Assembly (NCBI GenBank): GCA_001603145.1
Contig: LVBI01000004.1
Span: 1-64,000 of the forward strand
Reading direction: 5' to 3'
DNA: 64,000 nucleotides
Origin: Spirochaetales bacterium Spiro_07
GTDB lineage: Bacteria; Spirochaetota; Spirochaetia; Treponematales; Treponemataceae
The notes under the pieces were generated by a model. The model saw only the letters and a program-made list of their open reading frames with translations. It was not told the origin of the DNA and searched no databases. Every line of letters starts with the position of its first letter. The stretch's first letter is position 1. Shown in pieces: positions 51,109 to 61,682 of this stretch. A program made the position numbers and the translations under genes.

Positions 51109-51555
51109 ATGAACTTAAGAACTGTTTTAACCACTGACACTGTAAACTTGCATCTCAAAGGCACAACAAAAGAGCAGATTATTGATGAGATGCTTGATAT
51201 TTTGGTAAATGCTGGCAAGGTAAAAGATAAAGAGACTGCAAAAGCTTGTGTTCTTGACCGCGAACATAAGATGTCTACCGGCATGAAGCATGGAATCGCC
51301 ATTCCGCACGGAAAGACTGATACTGTTGACGATTTGGTTGCTTGTATCGGTATTTCTGATAATCCTGTTGATTTCGATTCGCTCGACCAGGAACCATGCC
51401 GTATTTTCATTATGACATTGTCTCCAGTCAACAAGACAGGTCCGCATCTTCAGTTCCTCGCTGAAGTAAGCCTTCTTTTCAAGAGCGCTGAAAAACGTCA
51501 GGAAATTTTGAAGACTGTTGATAAAGCAGAAGTTATCAGAATTTTGACTGAATAG
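51109..51555 (+). CDS. PTS EIIA / PtsN-like protein
   Basis: DREHKMSTGMKHGIAIPHGKTDTVDDLVACIGISD. Confidence 0.9.
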   Translation: MNLRTVLTTDTVNLHLKGTTKEQIIDEMLDILVNAGKVKDKETAKACVLDREHKMSTGMKHGIAIPHGKTDTVDDLVACIGISDNPVDFDSLDQEPCRIFIMTLSPVNKTGPHLQFLAEVSLLFKSAEKRQEILKTVDKAEVIRILTE

Positions 51556-51580
51556 TCTGAAATTTTGTTTTTCTAACGTG

Positions 51581-51613
51581 AATAGACCGCTGTTCTGGCG
51601 GTCTATTGTTTTT
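51581..51613 (+). terminator. rho-independent terminator
   Basis: AATAGACCGC-tgttctg-GCGGTCTATTGTTTTTT. Confidence 0.8.
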
Positions 51614-51638
51614 TATAGCGAATTCCTAAAAAGAAATT

Positions 51639-52169
51639 ATGAAACTATCAGAAAAAGACTATTTTGCGCAAGATTATAAGCTTGCAACCGCAGCCGGAAA
51701 GCAATTTGAATCGGCGTCCATCATTAAGCTTTCGTCAAAAGACAATTTTGAACCAATCGAAAAAGCCCAAAAAGACAAGCTTTGTATAATTGAATTTGAC
51801 TCTGCTTTTGCAGGCGTTGCGCCAGATGAATTCGATGAAGCCTTTCTTGCGTCTTTCCGCGAAAGCTTGAAAAAGCTTGAAGAGGGCGGCGCAGCATTCT
51901 TGCTCAAGCCTTTGCTTGCCGGTGCTGTTGCCACAGAAGAAGCAGCAGAAAACTTGAACGCGCTTTTCTATCATATTGCGCGCCGCCTTAAAGACTGCGC
52001 CTGTGTTGCAGGTTTTGACTTATCAGCTTTAGACGCAGATGTTAAGCGCAAAGCCGCCGTTATAGATGCGCTCAAAAAGAAACACCCCGAATATGTCTAT
52101 TTGCTTAAAGACAAAGCAGAAGCCGCTGCTATTGAAGGTGATTATCCGGGGCGGCTTGTGCTTTACTAG
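51639..52169 (+). CDS. hypothetical protein
   Basis: ORF with plausible coding composition; no family recognised. Confidence 0.6.
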   Translation: MKLSEKDYFAQDYKLATAAGKQFESASIIKLSSKDNFEPIEKAQKDKLCIIEFDSAFAGVAPDEFDEAFLASFRESLKKLEEGGAAFLLKPLLAGAVATEEAAENLNALFYHIARRLKDCACVAGFDLSALDADVKRKAAVIDALKKKHPEYVYLLKDKAEAAAIEGDYPGRLVLY

Positions 52170-52402
52170 CTGATTACCGGCTTTCATGTTGTGCGCGGCC
52201 AGTGCCTAAGCTTTGAGTGTGGCGCGCGCTGTGCATGTCTAGCAGCCTTTTCAACTCTGTCATTGTTTTATAGCAACAGATTTTCTCCCGTATTTTCAAC
52301 TTTCCGTTGAGTCATTTCCAAAAATAAATTGTTAGGATTTTTCTTAGACATCTGCTAATATACAATTACCGCGCGGAATTAAAGACTGGCAGCTTTCAGT
52401 TC

Positions 52403-52430
52403 TGTCACCCTGAACTTGTTTCAGGGTCTC
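52403..52430. repeat. dispersed palindromic repeat copy
   Basis: TGTCACCCTGAACTTGTTTCAGGGTCTC. Confidence 0.5.
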
Positions 52431-52469
52431 ATAAATCAAGCTTGCCGGAACACAAGGAGACAAAACAAA

Positions 52470-53606
52470 ATGAAAAACTCAATTGGTTCAAACATCAAAT
52501 ATTACAGAAAGCAGCTGGGGCTCACACAGGAAGAACTTGCGGGCCAGCTCTTTGTAACTTCTCAGGCGGTGAGCAAATGGGAAAGCGACGCGGGTCTGCC
52601 GGATACTGCGCAGATTGTTCCACTGGCGAAAGTGCTCAATATTTCAACTGACGCACTTTTTGGCCTTGAGCAGGGAAATTATGATGCAGTGACAGCCGCA
52701 AAGGTTCATGTAAAATTCCGCGAGCTGCGCAGTCAGATTGATAAAAAGAAGGGAGCTCTGGAAGCTTGCGAATATCTTCTTTCTGAATGCGAGGCAAATC
52801 CCTTGAACTTTGAAATCTACATGTACTTTGTTCAGAGTGTTGCAAACTTAAGCCGCAATATCGATCCATTCGGCGAATACAAAAAAGGCATGAATGAAAC
52901 CTACGACAAATATTTTGACGAGGCTTTGAAAAAGTCTGTTCAGGTTATCCGCTACTGCAAGGAAGAAGATTTTGTTGAAAAAACTCACTTCGCTCTTTCC
53001 TGGATTTACATTCACTGCAAGGAATACGAAAAGGCTCGCGAACACATAGCAAAGCTTCCGAGCATAAAATCTAACATGCTCAAGGAAAGTATTCTTGCCA
53101 AACTGGAAGGCTTTGAAAATGGCGTAGAGGCACAGCTTAAGGCCCAGCACAATAATTCTCAGCTCATGTGCCTGCCCTTCAACAAGGAGTTTGTATATTC
53201 CGCAGAAACTTATTTCTGGAACAAGCCTGAACTGGCGGCCGACTATTGCGAATGGGCTTTGAACATAATTTTTGCAATCTGCAAGGATCCGACAATGAAG
53301 CCATTCTGCCAGGGCTTTGTGAAGGATTTGTATGCCTTTAAGATTTGTGGTGAACTGAAATCCGGTCGCGCCGAAAATATCAAAGCCGCCCGCAAAGATT
53401 TTGCCGCACTCAAAAAACTGATTTATGATTATGTCGATTTTTGCGCAGCCGAGTTTGAGCGTAAAGACCTTCTGAATGTCTATGACGAAAAGGGCATCCT
53501 GAATATGAAGCTTTACACAAAAGAAGATGGTGACCGCCGCATAAAAGAACTTGAAGAAAAAATCAAAAACTGGTGCGGCGAGGAAGCACTAAAGAAAGTA
53601 TTGTAA
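52470..53606 (+). CDS. XRE-family HTH protein with long C-terminal helical domain
   Basis: GSNIKYYRKQLGLTQEELAGQLFVTSQAVSKWESDAGLPDTAQIVPLAKVL; AAGGAG RBS. Confidence 0.88.
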   Translation: MKNSIGSNIKYYRKQLGLTQEELAGQLFVTSQAVSKWESDAGLPDTAQIVPLAKVLNISTDALFGLEQGNYDAVTAAKVHVKFRELRSQIDKKKGALEACEYLLSECEANPLNFEIYMYFVQSVANLSRNIDPFGEYKKGMNETYDKYFDEALKKSVQVIRYCKEEDFVEKTHFALSWIYIHCKEYEKAREHIAKLPSIKSNMLKESILAKLEGFENGVEAQLKAQHNNSQLMCLPFNKEFVYSAETYFWNKPELAADYCEWALNIIFAICKDPTMKPFCQGFVKDLYAFKICGELKSGRAENIKAARKDFAALKKLIYDYVDFCAAEFERKDLLNVYDEKGILNMKLYTKEDGDRRIKELEEKIKNWCGEEALKKVL

Positions 53607-53742
53607 GTTTTTGGTATCTCTTTGGAAAAAAGCAAACATACGGGATTCTGATGCTTAGAAACGCAGCTGCTTCCGAACAGCTCTGTGTTTTTCAAAGCTT
53701 TTTTCTGGTAATTGCCAAATTTCTGTGTTAGAATATTTTGCA

Positions 53743-55710
53743 ATGACTAAGAAACAGAACAATAAATTACCACATTTGACCGGCACAGCCGTGCCTGTCA
53801 GTGCTTTGAAAACTTCCGAAAGCTGCGGTTGCGGCGAATTCCTTGATCTTATTCCCTTTGCAGAGTTCTGCGCTTCATGCGGGCTAAAGCTTATTCAGCT
53901 TCTGCCTGTAAATGATACTGGAACTGAAAGTTCGCCTTACAGCGCGCTTTCTGCATTTGCGCTCAACCCGATTTATATGCGCCTGCAAGCCCTGCCCGAA
54001 GCTAAAAACTTCAAGGTGCAGATTACAAAGCTTTGCAAGAAACATGCCGGAAAGAGCCGCTTCAACTACCGTGAGCTTAGGCAAGACAAAATAGAGCTTC
54101 TCATCAAGATATTCGGCGAAGAAGCGGACAAGCTGATAAAAGACATCGCGCTTAATAACTGGATTAAGGCGCACGAATGGATTGTGCCTTACGCTGTGTT
54201 TATGCAGAAGAAGCATGAAAATCACGAAGCTTCTTGGAAAAGCTGGGCAGACAATTCTGCCGGCGCGAAAGAGCTGATTCAATCTGAATGGAAGAAAACT
54301 TCAAAAAAGAAGAACCACTATTTCTGGGCGTGGGTTCAGATGCGCCTTGACGAGCAGTTTTCTCAAGCTGCTGAAGAAGTGCGCAAAGCCGGGCTTATTC
54401 TCAAAGGCGACATTCCGATTATGATGAACGAAGATTCGGTTGATGTCTGGTCTTGCCCCGAATATTTCAACATGAGTCTTCGCGCCGGTGCGCCAGCCGA
54501 CGGTTTTAACCCGCTCGGGCAAAACTGGGGCTTTCCGATTTACAATTGGGAAAATCTTAAAGCAGACGATTATTCGTGGTGGAAAAAGCGCCTTGCGAGC
54601 GCTGCAGCTTATTACGATGCATATAGAATTGACCACGTTCTCGGTTTTTTCCGCATTTGGGCTGTGCCTGAAGGCGAAAGAACGGCCGCGCTCGGTTATA
54701 CGCAGCCGCTTGTCTGCATTACAACAAAAGAGCTTGCCGCGCTCGGTTTTACGCCGGAACGCATACGCTGGCTTTCAAAGCCGCATGTGCCTACACGTGA
54801 AATTGAAGCCGTAAACAACAACGACTATCTTGGAACGCACGGCATTCTTCATAAATTGATGGACAGAATCGGCGAAGAAGAGATGTGGCTTTTCAAAGAA
54901 GAAATTGTCACAGACAGCGACATCATGAATGCGGAGCTGCCCGAAGCTGTGAAGAACAGATTGTGCGAATTCTGGCGCAACCGTGCAATTATTGAAGTTG
55001 CAAAAGGCAAGTTTACGCACAACTGGACTTACCGCGACTCAACAGCGTGGAAAAGTCTTTCTGGTGAAGAGCAGCAGCAGCTTGAAACGCTTTTCAAGGA
55101 AAAGCAGGCTAAAATGGAAAAGCTCTGGGAAAAGCAGGCAAAGACCATTCTCGGCGAGCTGACTTCAAGCGTGAGTATGATTCCATGTGCTGAAGATTTG
55201 GGCGTGAACCCCGAATCTGTGCCGCGCGTCATGAAAGCGCTGAACATTTTGAGCCTCCGTGTTATGCGCTGGTCAAGAATCTGGGACGAACCCGGTCAGC
55301 CTTACGTCAAACCTGAAGATTATCCGGAAGTGAGCGTGGCGTGCAATTCTGTGCATGATTCTTCAACAACGAGAGGCTGGTGGCTTAACGAAAATGCGGG
55401 CAAAGATTTTATGCGCGATTTTCCGGCTGAAAATGGAATTACGCCCGACGGCTTTGACGAGCATACGGCGGCATTTGTGCTTAAGACGATTGCAAGCGCA
55501 AAAAGCGCGTTCTGCATTCATCCGCTGCAAGATTTGCTGCATCTTTCGCCGTCTTATTACGACGAAAACCCCGAAAACGAGCGGATAAACATTCCGGGCA
55601 GTGTTACAGACTTCAACTGGACTTACAGAATTCCGAAACCTGTTGCACAGCTTGCAAAAGATAAGGCTTTGATTAATGCCATAAAGGAAATAGTTGCGGC
55701 TCATCGATAA
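53743..55710 (+). CDS. malQ: 4-alpha-glucanotransferase
   Basis: LPHLTGTAVPVSAL; LIQLLPVNDTGTESSPYSALSAFALNPIY; YDAYRIDHVLGFFRIWAVP; CAEDLGVNPESVP. Confidence 0.93.
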   Translation: MTKKQNNKLPHLTGTAVPVSALKTSESCGCGEFLDLIPFAEFCASCGLKLIQLLPVNDTGTESSPYSALSAFALNPIYMRLQALPEAKNFKVQITKLCKKHAGKSRFNYRELRQDKIELLIKIFGEEADKLIKDIALNNWIKAHEWIVPYAVFMQKKHENHEASWKSWADNSAGAKELIQSEWKKTSKKKNHYFWAWVQMRLDEQFSQAAEEVRKAGLILKGDIPIMMNEDSVDVWSCPEYFNMSLRAGAPADGFNPLGQNWGFPIYNWENLKADDYSWWKKRLASAAAYYDAYRIDHVLGFFRIWAVPEGERTAALGYTQPLVCITTKELAALGFTPERIRWLSKPHVPTREIEAVNNNDYLGTHGILHKLMDRIGEEEMWLFKEEIVTDSDIMNAELPEAVKNRLCEFWRNRAIIEVAKGKFTHNWTYRDSTAWKSLSGEEQQQLETLFKEKQAKMEKLWEKQAKTILGELTSSVSMIPCAEDLGVNPESVPRVMKALNILSLRVMRWSRIWDEPGQPYVKPEDYPEVSVACNSVHDSSTTRGWWLNENAGKDFMRDFPAENGITPDGFDEHTAAFVLKTIASAKSAFCIHPLQDLLHLSPSYYDENPENERINIPGSVTDFNWTYRIPKPVAQLAKDKALINAIKEIVAAHR

Positions 55711-55749
55711 ACAGCCGAACTTTCTTAGATTTTGATTTTTGGAGCAGAT

Positions 55750-58700
55750 ATGAACGCTGATAAATTTGATACGATTTTTTCCGCTGAAGAAGAACTTCGG
55801 CTTTCAGAATACCCGTGGTTTGAGTTTCACGTTTCAAGAGAAATGCGCGACCGCTGTCAGTTTGACGGCACACTTTTCGCAACAACCGGCAACGTGATTC
55901 TTGCAAATCTTAAGAACGTCCGTTTGTTCGCCAAGAAAATCAACGACACGATTGACCCGGTTCTTCACCCTGAACAGATGATAAAAGCCGGCCAGCTTAA
56001 CGCGATGGGGCTCATCGACGAGATTTTCCATTATGTGTGCTTCCTTTACCGCCGGGAAGTAAATCCACAGGCGTTTGTTAATTTGCTGAAAATTTGTGAC
56101 GACGAATTCGGCAAAGAAAACATCGACGAGCTACTTCTCGATTTTACAGGCGAGTTTCCGCCGAATGACGTGTACAACAACGTGGTTTTTGCAGAAACAT
56201 ACCTTGAAAGCATCAACCCGGCGACCGGCATAAACAACCGCATAACCACGCTTGAAGAGATGATTCTTCTGCGCCTTGCGAACGAAAACCCGGCGTTTGA
56301 GCCTTTCCTCATGCTGTTCAGCGACAAAAACCTTGCGCAGAACCCGCTTTATGAAAAGCTCTGGCTTAAAATAAAGGAATACTTCGCCGGGCAGCCGAAA
56401 TTCGGCCCGAAAAACAATGACCTGATTACAATGCTCAAAGAGCCTGTCGTTTTCAGCCCGAAAAGCTTGAAAGGCCAGCTCGATTATATCCGCACTTATT
56501 GGGCAGAATTGCTCGGTGACTGGCTCAAGCGGCTTCTTGCCGGAATCGATATGATTTCAGAAGAGGAAAAACCGGCTTGGCACGGCTTCGGCGGCGGCGA
56601 CCTGCCACCGATGGACGCATACAATTATGATTATCTGACAAATGAATACGAACGCTACAGCCCTGACCGCGACTGGATGCCGCGCGTTGTGCTTATGGCA
56701 AAAACCGTGCTTGTCTGGCTTGACCAGCTCAGCAGCAAATATCAGCGCGACATAAAACGCCTTGACCAGATTCCTGATGAAGAGCTTGATTTGCTTGCAC
56801 AGCGCGGCTTTACAGGCTTGTGGCTTATCGGCTTATGGGAACGTTCGCACGCAAGCCAGCGCATCAAGCAGATTAACGGCAACCCCGAAGCCGCCGCGAG
56901 CGCATATAGCCTTGAAGATTACAATATAGCTTCAAACCTCGGCGGCTGGGACGCGCTTGACAATCTGCGCCGCCGATGCTGGCAGCGCGGAATCCGCCTT
57001 GCTTCTGACATGGTGCCGAACCACACCGGTATGGACGCAAAATGGGTTGTTGAGCGGCCTGATTTGTTCATTCAGCGGCGCGACTGCCCGTTCCCGACTT
57101 ATACGTTCAATGGCGAGAATCTTTCGCATGACGGCCGCGTGGGCATTTATCTTGAAGACCACTATTACCAGAAATCAGACTGTGCTGTTGTGTTCAAGCG
57201 CGTAGACAATTACACAGGCGACGTGCGCTACATCTATCACGGAAACGACGGTACTGGAATGCCGTGGAACGATACGGCGCAAATTGACTTTTTGAACCCG
57301 GAAGCGCGTGAAGCCGTAATTCAGGAAATCCTTCACGTTGCAAGAAATTTCCCGATTATCCGCTTTGACGCGGCAATGGTTCTAGCCAAAAAGCACATAA
57401 AGCGCCTTTGGTACCCTGAACCTGGTGCAGGCGGCGACATTGCGACGCGCTCTGAATCAGCGTTGAGCCGCGAAGAATTTGAAGCGCGCATTCCGAATGA
57501 GTTCTGGCGCGAAGTAGTTGACCGCTGCGCTAAAGAAATTCCTGATACTCTGCTTCTTGCCGAAGCTTTCTGGATGATGGAAGGCTATTTTGTGCGCACG
57601 CTCGGTATGCACCGCGTTTACAACAGCGCGTTCATGAACATGCTCAAAAAAGAAGAGAACTACAAATATCGGCAGACGGTCAAGAACACGCTTGAATTTG
57701 ATCCGCAAGTTCTGCGCCGCTTCGTCAACTTTATGAACAACCCAGACGAAGAGACGGCGGTTGCACAGTTCGGCAAAGGCGACAAATATTTCGGTGTTTG
57801 TACGCTCATGGTAACAATGCCGGGCTTGCCGATGTTCGGTCACGGTCAGATTGAAGGCTTCACCGAAAAATACGGCATGGAATATCAGAAGGCATATTGG
57901 AATGAAACGCCCGATTATGATTTGATAGACCGCCATAACCGCGAGATTTTCCCGCTGATGAAAAAGCGCTATCTCTTTGCCGAAGTTGACAATTTTTATT
58001 TTTATGATGTTTGGGATAATGGGCATGTAAACGAAAACGTATTCGCCTATTCAAATGCTTTCGGCGAAGAAAAAGCTGTTGTTTTCTATAACAATGTCTA
58101 CCAGCAGGCTGTCGGCTGGATAAAAGAGTCTTGCCGCTACGCAGTTAAGACTGGCGAAGACAGTGTTGAGCAGCGCACATGCTCAATCGGCAATGCGCTC
58201 GGCCTTTCAACTTCAGACGGAATGTACTGCATTTTCCGCGAACAGCGCAGCAACTTGTGGTACATCCGCACATGCAAGGAAATTCACGAAAAAGGCTTGT
58301 TCCTAAGCCTTAACGGTTTTGAATCGCAAGTTTTGATGGATTTCAGCCAGGTTGAAGACGACGAAACCGGAAAATACCGCATCTTGTACGAAACTCTTGG
58401 CGGCAGAGGCGTTGAAGACATTGAGATTGCGCTTCAAGAGATTTTCTTAAAAGACCTTTACAAAGCTTTGAGCGATTTTGCTTCTAAGGAATTGTTCGAG
58501 AGCTTCAAGTATATCTGCTCTCCGTCGGTTGTGCTGCAGCAGTCAAAGATAAAGCCACCGAAGCTTGCTGATGTCTTGAAGAAAGCCGAAGAACCGGGTT
58601 TAGCTTATTTTGCAAAGCTTGTCGAGTTTGTCCGCGGAAATTACGGCGCGTCTCAGCTTTTTGCAAAATCGCTTATCGATGCTTCTGTTGATGAAAAGAA

Positions 58701-59517
58701 ACTTTGGAAGAGCTTTGCAGCTGACCTAACGCAGATTGCTCAGTTCAAGAGCCTTGCCGAAAAGCCGGGCACAAGCATTTCAAAGCAGGAAATTTCTTAT
58801 ATCCGCGATTTGTACGAAACGCTGCTTGCAAAGCCGCACGGTGCGGAACACGCATTGATTTTTGCCGTTATTAACGCGACACGGCTTGCAATCGGCAAAA
58901 AAGCAACAGCCGCTGACGGTGCAGAGCTTGCACGTTACTGGGGCTTGAGCCGCAAGATGTTTGCCTTGCTTAAAGATGCGGTCTCTGTCGATTCTGATGC
59001 TTATGTTGCACAGCGTCAGACTGTCGCCATGGCGGCGCTTTGCGATGCAGCGGTTTCAGCCAAAACTGAAAAGCTTGCTGCTTTCGAAGTTGTTTCTGCA
59101 TTGTTCAGCGACAAAGAAGCTTATGCTTTGACGGGCTTGAACACATACAATAATGTCCGCTGGTTCAGAAAAGAGCAGATGGAAGCAACGCTGCAGCAGA
59201 TTGCGCTTGCGCAGGGCATTGTGCATTATAAGAAGCTCGGCTTTGAAAAGCTTGCTTCTTTCAACAAGCTGCTGAACAAATACGTTAAAGAAGCTGAATA
59301 TAACGCAGACAATCTGCTTAAGCTTCTTGAACCGCCGAAGCCAAAGGCTAAAGCGGCGGCCAAAAAAGCTGATGCTAAAAAAGGAACTGCAAAGACCGCA
59401 GCCAAGAAGCCAGCCGTCAAAAAAGACGCTGCTTCAAAAGCCGCACCTAAAAAGCCGGCAGCGCTTAAAAAAGCGCCAGCAGAAAAAGCTGTAAAGCCAA
59501 AGAAAACTAAGAAATAA
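55750..59517 (+). CDS. large GH13 (alpha-amylase family) protein with Lys/Ala/Pro-rich C-terminal tail
   Basis: RGIRLASDMVPNHTGMDAKWV, PIIRFDAAMVLAKKHIKRL, DTLLLAEAFWMMEGYFVRTLGMHRVYNSAFMNML; tail AAAKKADAKKGTAKTAAKKPAVKKDAASKAAPKK. Confidence 0.88.
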   Translation: MNADKFDTIFSAEEELRLSEYPWFEFHVSREMRDRCQFDGTLFATTGNVILANLKNVRLFAKKINDTIDPVLHPEQMIKAGQLNAMGLIDEIFHYVCFLYRREVNPQAFVNLLKICDDEFGKENIDELLLDFTGEFPPNDVYNNVVFAETYLESINPATGINNRITTLEEMILLRLANENPAFEPFLMLFSDKNLAQNPLYEKLWLKIKEYFAGQPKFGPKNNDLITMLKEPVVFSPKSLKGQLDYIRTYWAELLGDWLKRLLAGIDMISEEEKPAWHGFGGGDLPPMDAYNYDYLTNEYERYSPDRDWMPRVVLMAKTVLVWLDQLSSKYQRDIKRLDQIPDEELDLLAQRGFTGLWLIGLWERSHASQRIKQINGNPEAAASAYSLEDYNIASNLGGWDALDNLRRRCWQRGIRLASDMVPNHTGMDAKWVVERPDLFIQRRDCPFPTYTFNGENLSHDGRVGIYLEDHYYQKSDCAVVFKRVDNYTGDVRYIYHGNDGTGMPWNDTAQIDFLNPEAREAVIQEILHVARNFPIIRFDAAMVLAKKHIKRLWYPEPGAGGDIATRSESALSREEFEARIPNEFWREVVDRCAKEIPDTLLLAEAFWMMEGYFVRTLGMHRVYNSAFMNMLKKEENYKYRQTVKNTLEFDPQVLRRFVNFMNNPDEETAVAQFGKGDKYFGVCTLMVTMPGLPMFGHGQIEGFTEKYGMEYQKAYWNETPDYDLIDRHNREIFPLMKKRYLFAEVDNFYFYDVWDNGHVNENVFAYSNAFGEEKAVVFYNNVYQQAVGWIKESCRYAVKTGEDSVEQRTCSIGNALGLSTSDGMYCIFREQRSNLWYIRTCKEIHEKGLFLSLNGFESQVLMDFSQVEDDETGKYRILYETLGGRGVEDIEIALQEIFLKDLYKALSDFASKELFESFKYICSPSVVLQQSKIKPPKLADVLKKAEEPGLAYFAKLVEFVRGNYGASQLFAKSLIDASVDEKKLWKSFAADLTQIAQFKSLAEKPGTSISKQEISYIRDLYETLLAKPHGAEHALIFAVINATRLAIGKKATAADGAELARYWGLSRKMFALLKDAVSVDSDAYVAQRQTVAMAALCDAAVSAKTEKLAAFEVVSALFSDKEAYALTGLNTYNNVRWFRKEQMEATLQQIALAQGIVHYKKLGFEKLASFNKLLNKYVKEAEYNADNLLKLLEPPKPKAKAAAKKADAKKGTAKTAAKKPAVKKDAASKAAPKKPAALKKAPAEKAVKPKKTKK

Positions 59518-59521
59518 AGCG

Positions 59522-59561
59522 AAAAGGCTGCCGGACAAGTGTTGTCAGGCAGCCTTTTTTG
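59522..59561 (+). terminator. rho-independent terminator
   Basis: AAAAGGCTGCC...GGCAGCCTTTTTT. Confidence 0.85.
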
Positions 59562-59603
59562 TTGTGCCGTCACTGGCACGGCGGGGCAGACGTGTAAAAC
59601 CTT

Positions 59604-61502
59604 TTAGCGCAAATGAACCATCAGAAGCATTATGTCAGACTGGCGGATGCCCGAAATGCGCCCCGCCTGACCGAGCGTCTGCGGCCTAATCTTTTCAAGC
59701 TTCTGGCGCGATTCAGCTGAAAGGCTTACGACTTTTGCATAATCAAAATCAGCCGGAATCTTTGTTTCGTCCATGCGGCGCATTTTCTCGATGCGTCTGT
59801 TCTGCTTGTCTATGTAATGTTCGTATTTGTAATCAACTAAAGCCGCTTCCCACAAATCTTGCGGATAGCCCGGATTCGGAATATCCGCGAAAAGCTGGTC
59901 TTCTTTGTTTATGGAATTATGCGGCTGCTCATCGGCAAAATCTGCTTCGGCCGGCTCTTCCGTCTGGCGCGCGGCAAAGACAAGCTTTGTAATTTTCGGG
60001 TCTTTGCGAATTTTGGCGATAATCTCTTCTTTTGCGGCCTTGCGCTCGTTTACAGCGTCAAGTTCAGCCTTTGTGCGCAAGCCCGATTCAAAGCCTTTCT
60101 GGCAAAGACGCTCGTCGCAAGTGTCGTGGCGCAGCGCAAGCCTGTATTCGGCACGCGCCGTAAACATTCTGTAAGGCTCTTTTGTGCCGAGCGTAACAAG
60201 GTCATCGATTAAAACGCCGATGTAAGCTTCGCTTCTTGAAAGCACGAGCGGCTCATAAGGTGCAACTTCTGCCGCGCCCTTCGATTTCTGTGCGTGGCAG
60301 TATCTTGAAGCGTTTATGCCGGCCACAAGACCTTGCCCTGCCGCTTCTTCGTAGCCGGAAGTGCCGTTAATCTGCCCTGCGCAAAAAAGCCCCGACATGT
60401 GCTTTGTTTCAAGAGACGGAAAAAGCTGCGTCGGGTCAAGATAATCGTATTCAACAGCGTAGCCCGGGCGCGTTACTACGGCTTTTTCAAAGCCCGGAAG
60501 CGTGCGCAAAAATGCGTCCTGTACTTCTTCTGGCAGAGAAGACGAAAAACCGTTGAGATAAATTTCCTGTGTTGCAAGCCCTTCTGGTTCAACAAAAAGC
60601 TGATGCCTGTCGCGTTGCGGAAAACGGCGCACCTTGTCTTCGATTGAAGGGCAGTAGCGCGGGCCTATGCCTTCGATTTTGCCGCTGAAAAGCGGCGAGC
60701 GGTGTATGTTTTCTCTGATTATTCTGTGAGTTTCCGGGTTTGTGTACACAAGCCAGCACGGCACAGAAGGGCGGTCGACGCGTTCTGTTCTGAACGAAAA
60801 AGGCTGCGGCGTGTCGCCGTTCTGTATGGCGAGCTTTGAAAAATCTACGGAAGAGCGCAAAATTCTTGGCGGCGTGCCTGTTTTTAAGCGGCCAACTGTA
60901 AAGCCGAGCCGCCTTAAGCTTTTGCCCAAGCCTAAAGCCGCCATTTCGCCTAATCTGCCGCACGGCGCATCATATTCGCCGATGAAGATTCTGCCTTCCA
61001 TGAATGTGCCGGTCGTAAGCACAACTGCTTCAGCCGGAATCTGCCGGCCGCGCTCTGTGATTACGCCTTTGCAGTTCAATCTGCCGTCGCTTGTGTTTTT
61101 GAGAGGTTCTGTAATAAGGTCAACGGCTGTGTCCTGCAGCAAATCGAGGTTCGGCTGGTCTTCAACCGTCTTGCGTGCAAGCGAAGAATAAAGCAGCTTG
61201 TCTGCCTGTGCGCGCGGTGCTTGAACTGCCGGGCCGCGGCTTTTGTTCAGCATTCTGAACTGAATCATCGATTTGTCGATGAGCTTTGCCATTTCGCCGC
61301 CGAGCGCATCAATTTCGCGGACGATGTTTCCTTTTGATATGCCGCCGATTGAAGGGTTGCATGACATGCGCCCGATTGCGTCTATTGATTGTGTCAAAAG
61401 CAATGTTTTGAGGCCTGTTCTTGCACACGCAAGTGCTGCCTCTATGCCGCCGTGGCCTGCACCCACGACAATTACGTCATAAGCAGGTGATATAAAGCTC
61501 AT
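59604..61502 (-). CDS. mnmG: tRNA uridine-5-carboxymethylaminomethyl modification enzyme MnmG
   Basis: YDVIVVGAGHGGIEAALACARTG; MSCNPSIGGISKGNIVREIDALGG; CAGQINGTSGYEEAAGQGLVAGINA. Confidence 0.97.
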   Translation of the reverse strand: MSFISPAYDVIVVGAGHGGIEAALACARTGLKTLLLTQSIDAIGRMSCNPSIGGISKGNIVREIDALGGEMAKLIDKSMIQFRMLNKSRGPAVQAPRAQADKLLYSSLARKTVEDQPNLDLLQDTAVDLITEPLKNTSDGRLNCKGVITERGRQIPAEAVVLTTGTFMEGRIFIGEYDAPCGRLGEMAALGLGKSLRRLGFTVGRLKTGTPPRILRSSVDFSKLAIQNGDTPQPFSFRTERVDRPSVPCWLVYTNPETHRIIRENIHRSPLFSGKIEGIGPRYCPSIEDKVRRFPQRDRHQLFVEPEGLATQEIYLNGFSSSLPEEVQDAFLRTLPGFEKAVVTRPGYAVEYDYLDPTQLFPSLETKHMSGLFCAGQINGTSGYEEAAGQGLVAGINASRYCHAQKSKGAAEVAPYEPLVLSRSEAYIGVLIDDLVTLGTKEPYRMFTARAEYRLALRHDTCDERLCQKGFESGLRTKAELDAVNERKAAKEEIIAKIRKDPKITKLVFAARQTEEPAEADFADEQPHNSINKEDQLFADIPNPGYPQDLWEAALVDYKYEHYIDKQNRRIEKMRRMDETKIPADFDYAKVVSLSAESRQKLEKIRPQTLGQAGRISGIRQSDIMLLMVHLR

Positions 61503-61578
61503 GTGCTTATTATGCGCAAAACGCACATAAAACGCAATATCTGCAAAAAACGCGCATATTTGCAGTGTTTGACGACAT

Positions 61579-61608
61579 GTCATTGCCCGGCTTGACCGGG
61601 CAATCTTG
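61579..61608. repeat. dispersed palindromic repeat copy
   Basis: TGTCATTGCCCGGCTTGACCGGGCAATCTT. Confidence 0.65.
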
Positions 61609-61682
61609 AAACTTTTGTTATAACGCGGAAGAATCGCCGTTGCTGTTTGACATTTGCATTTCAAATCATTAAGCTCAGTTTT

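Noticed and set aside
57457-58026. 189-aa minus-strand ORF inside the GH13 gene
   Set aside because: No recognisable domain; overlaps GH13 catalytic region.
61503-61664. N-terminal 54-aa extension of MnmG in the ORF track
   Set aside because: Family homology begins at MSFISPAYDVIVVGAGHGGIE (ATG 61502); upstream DNA holds a promoter and a palindromic repeat.
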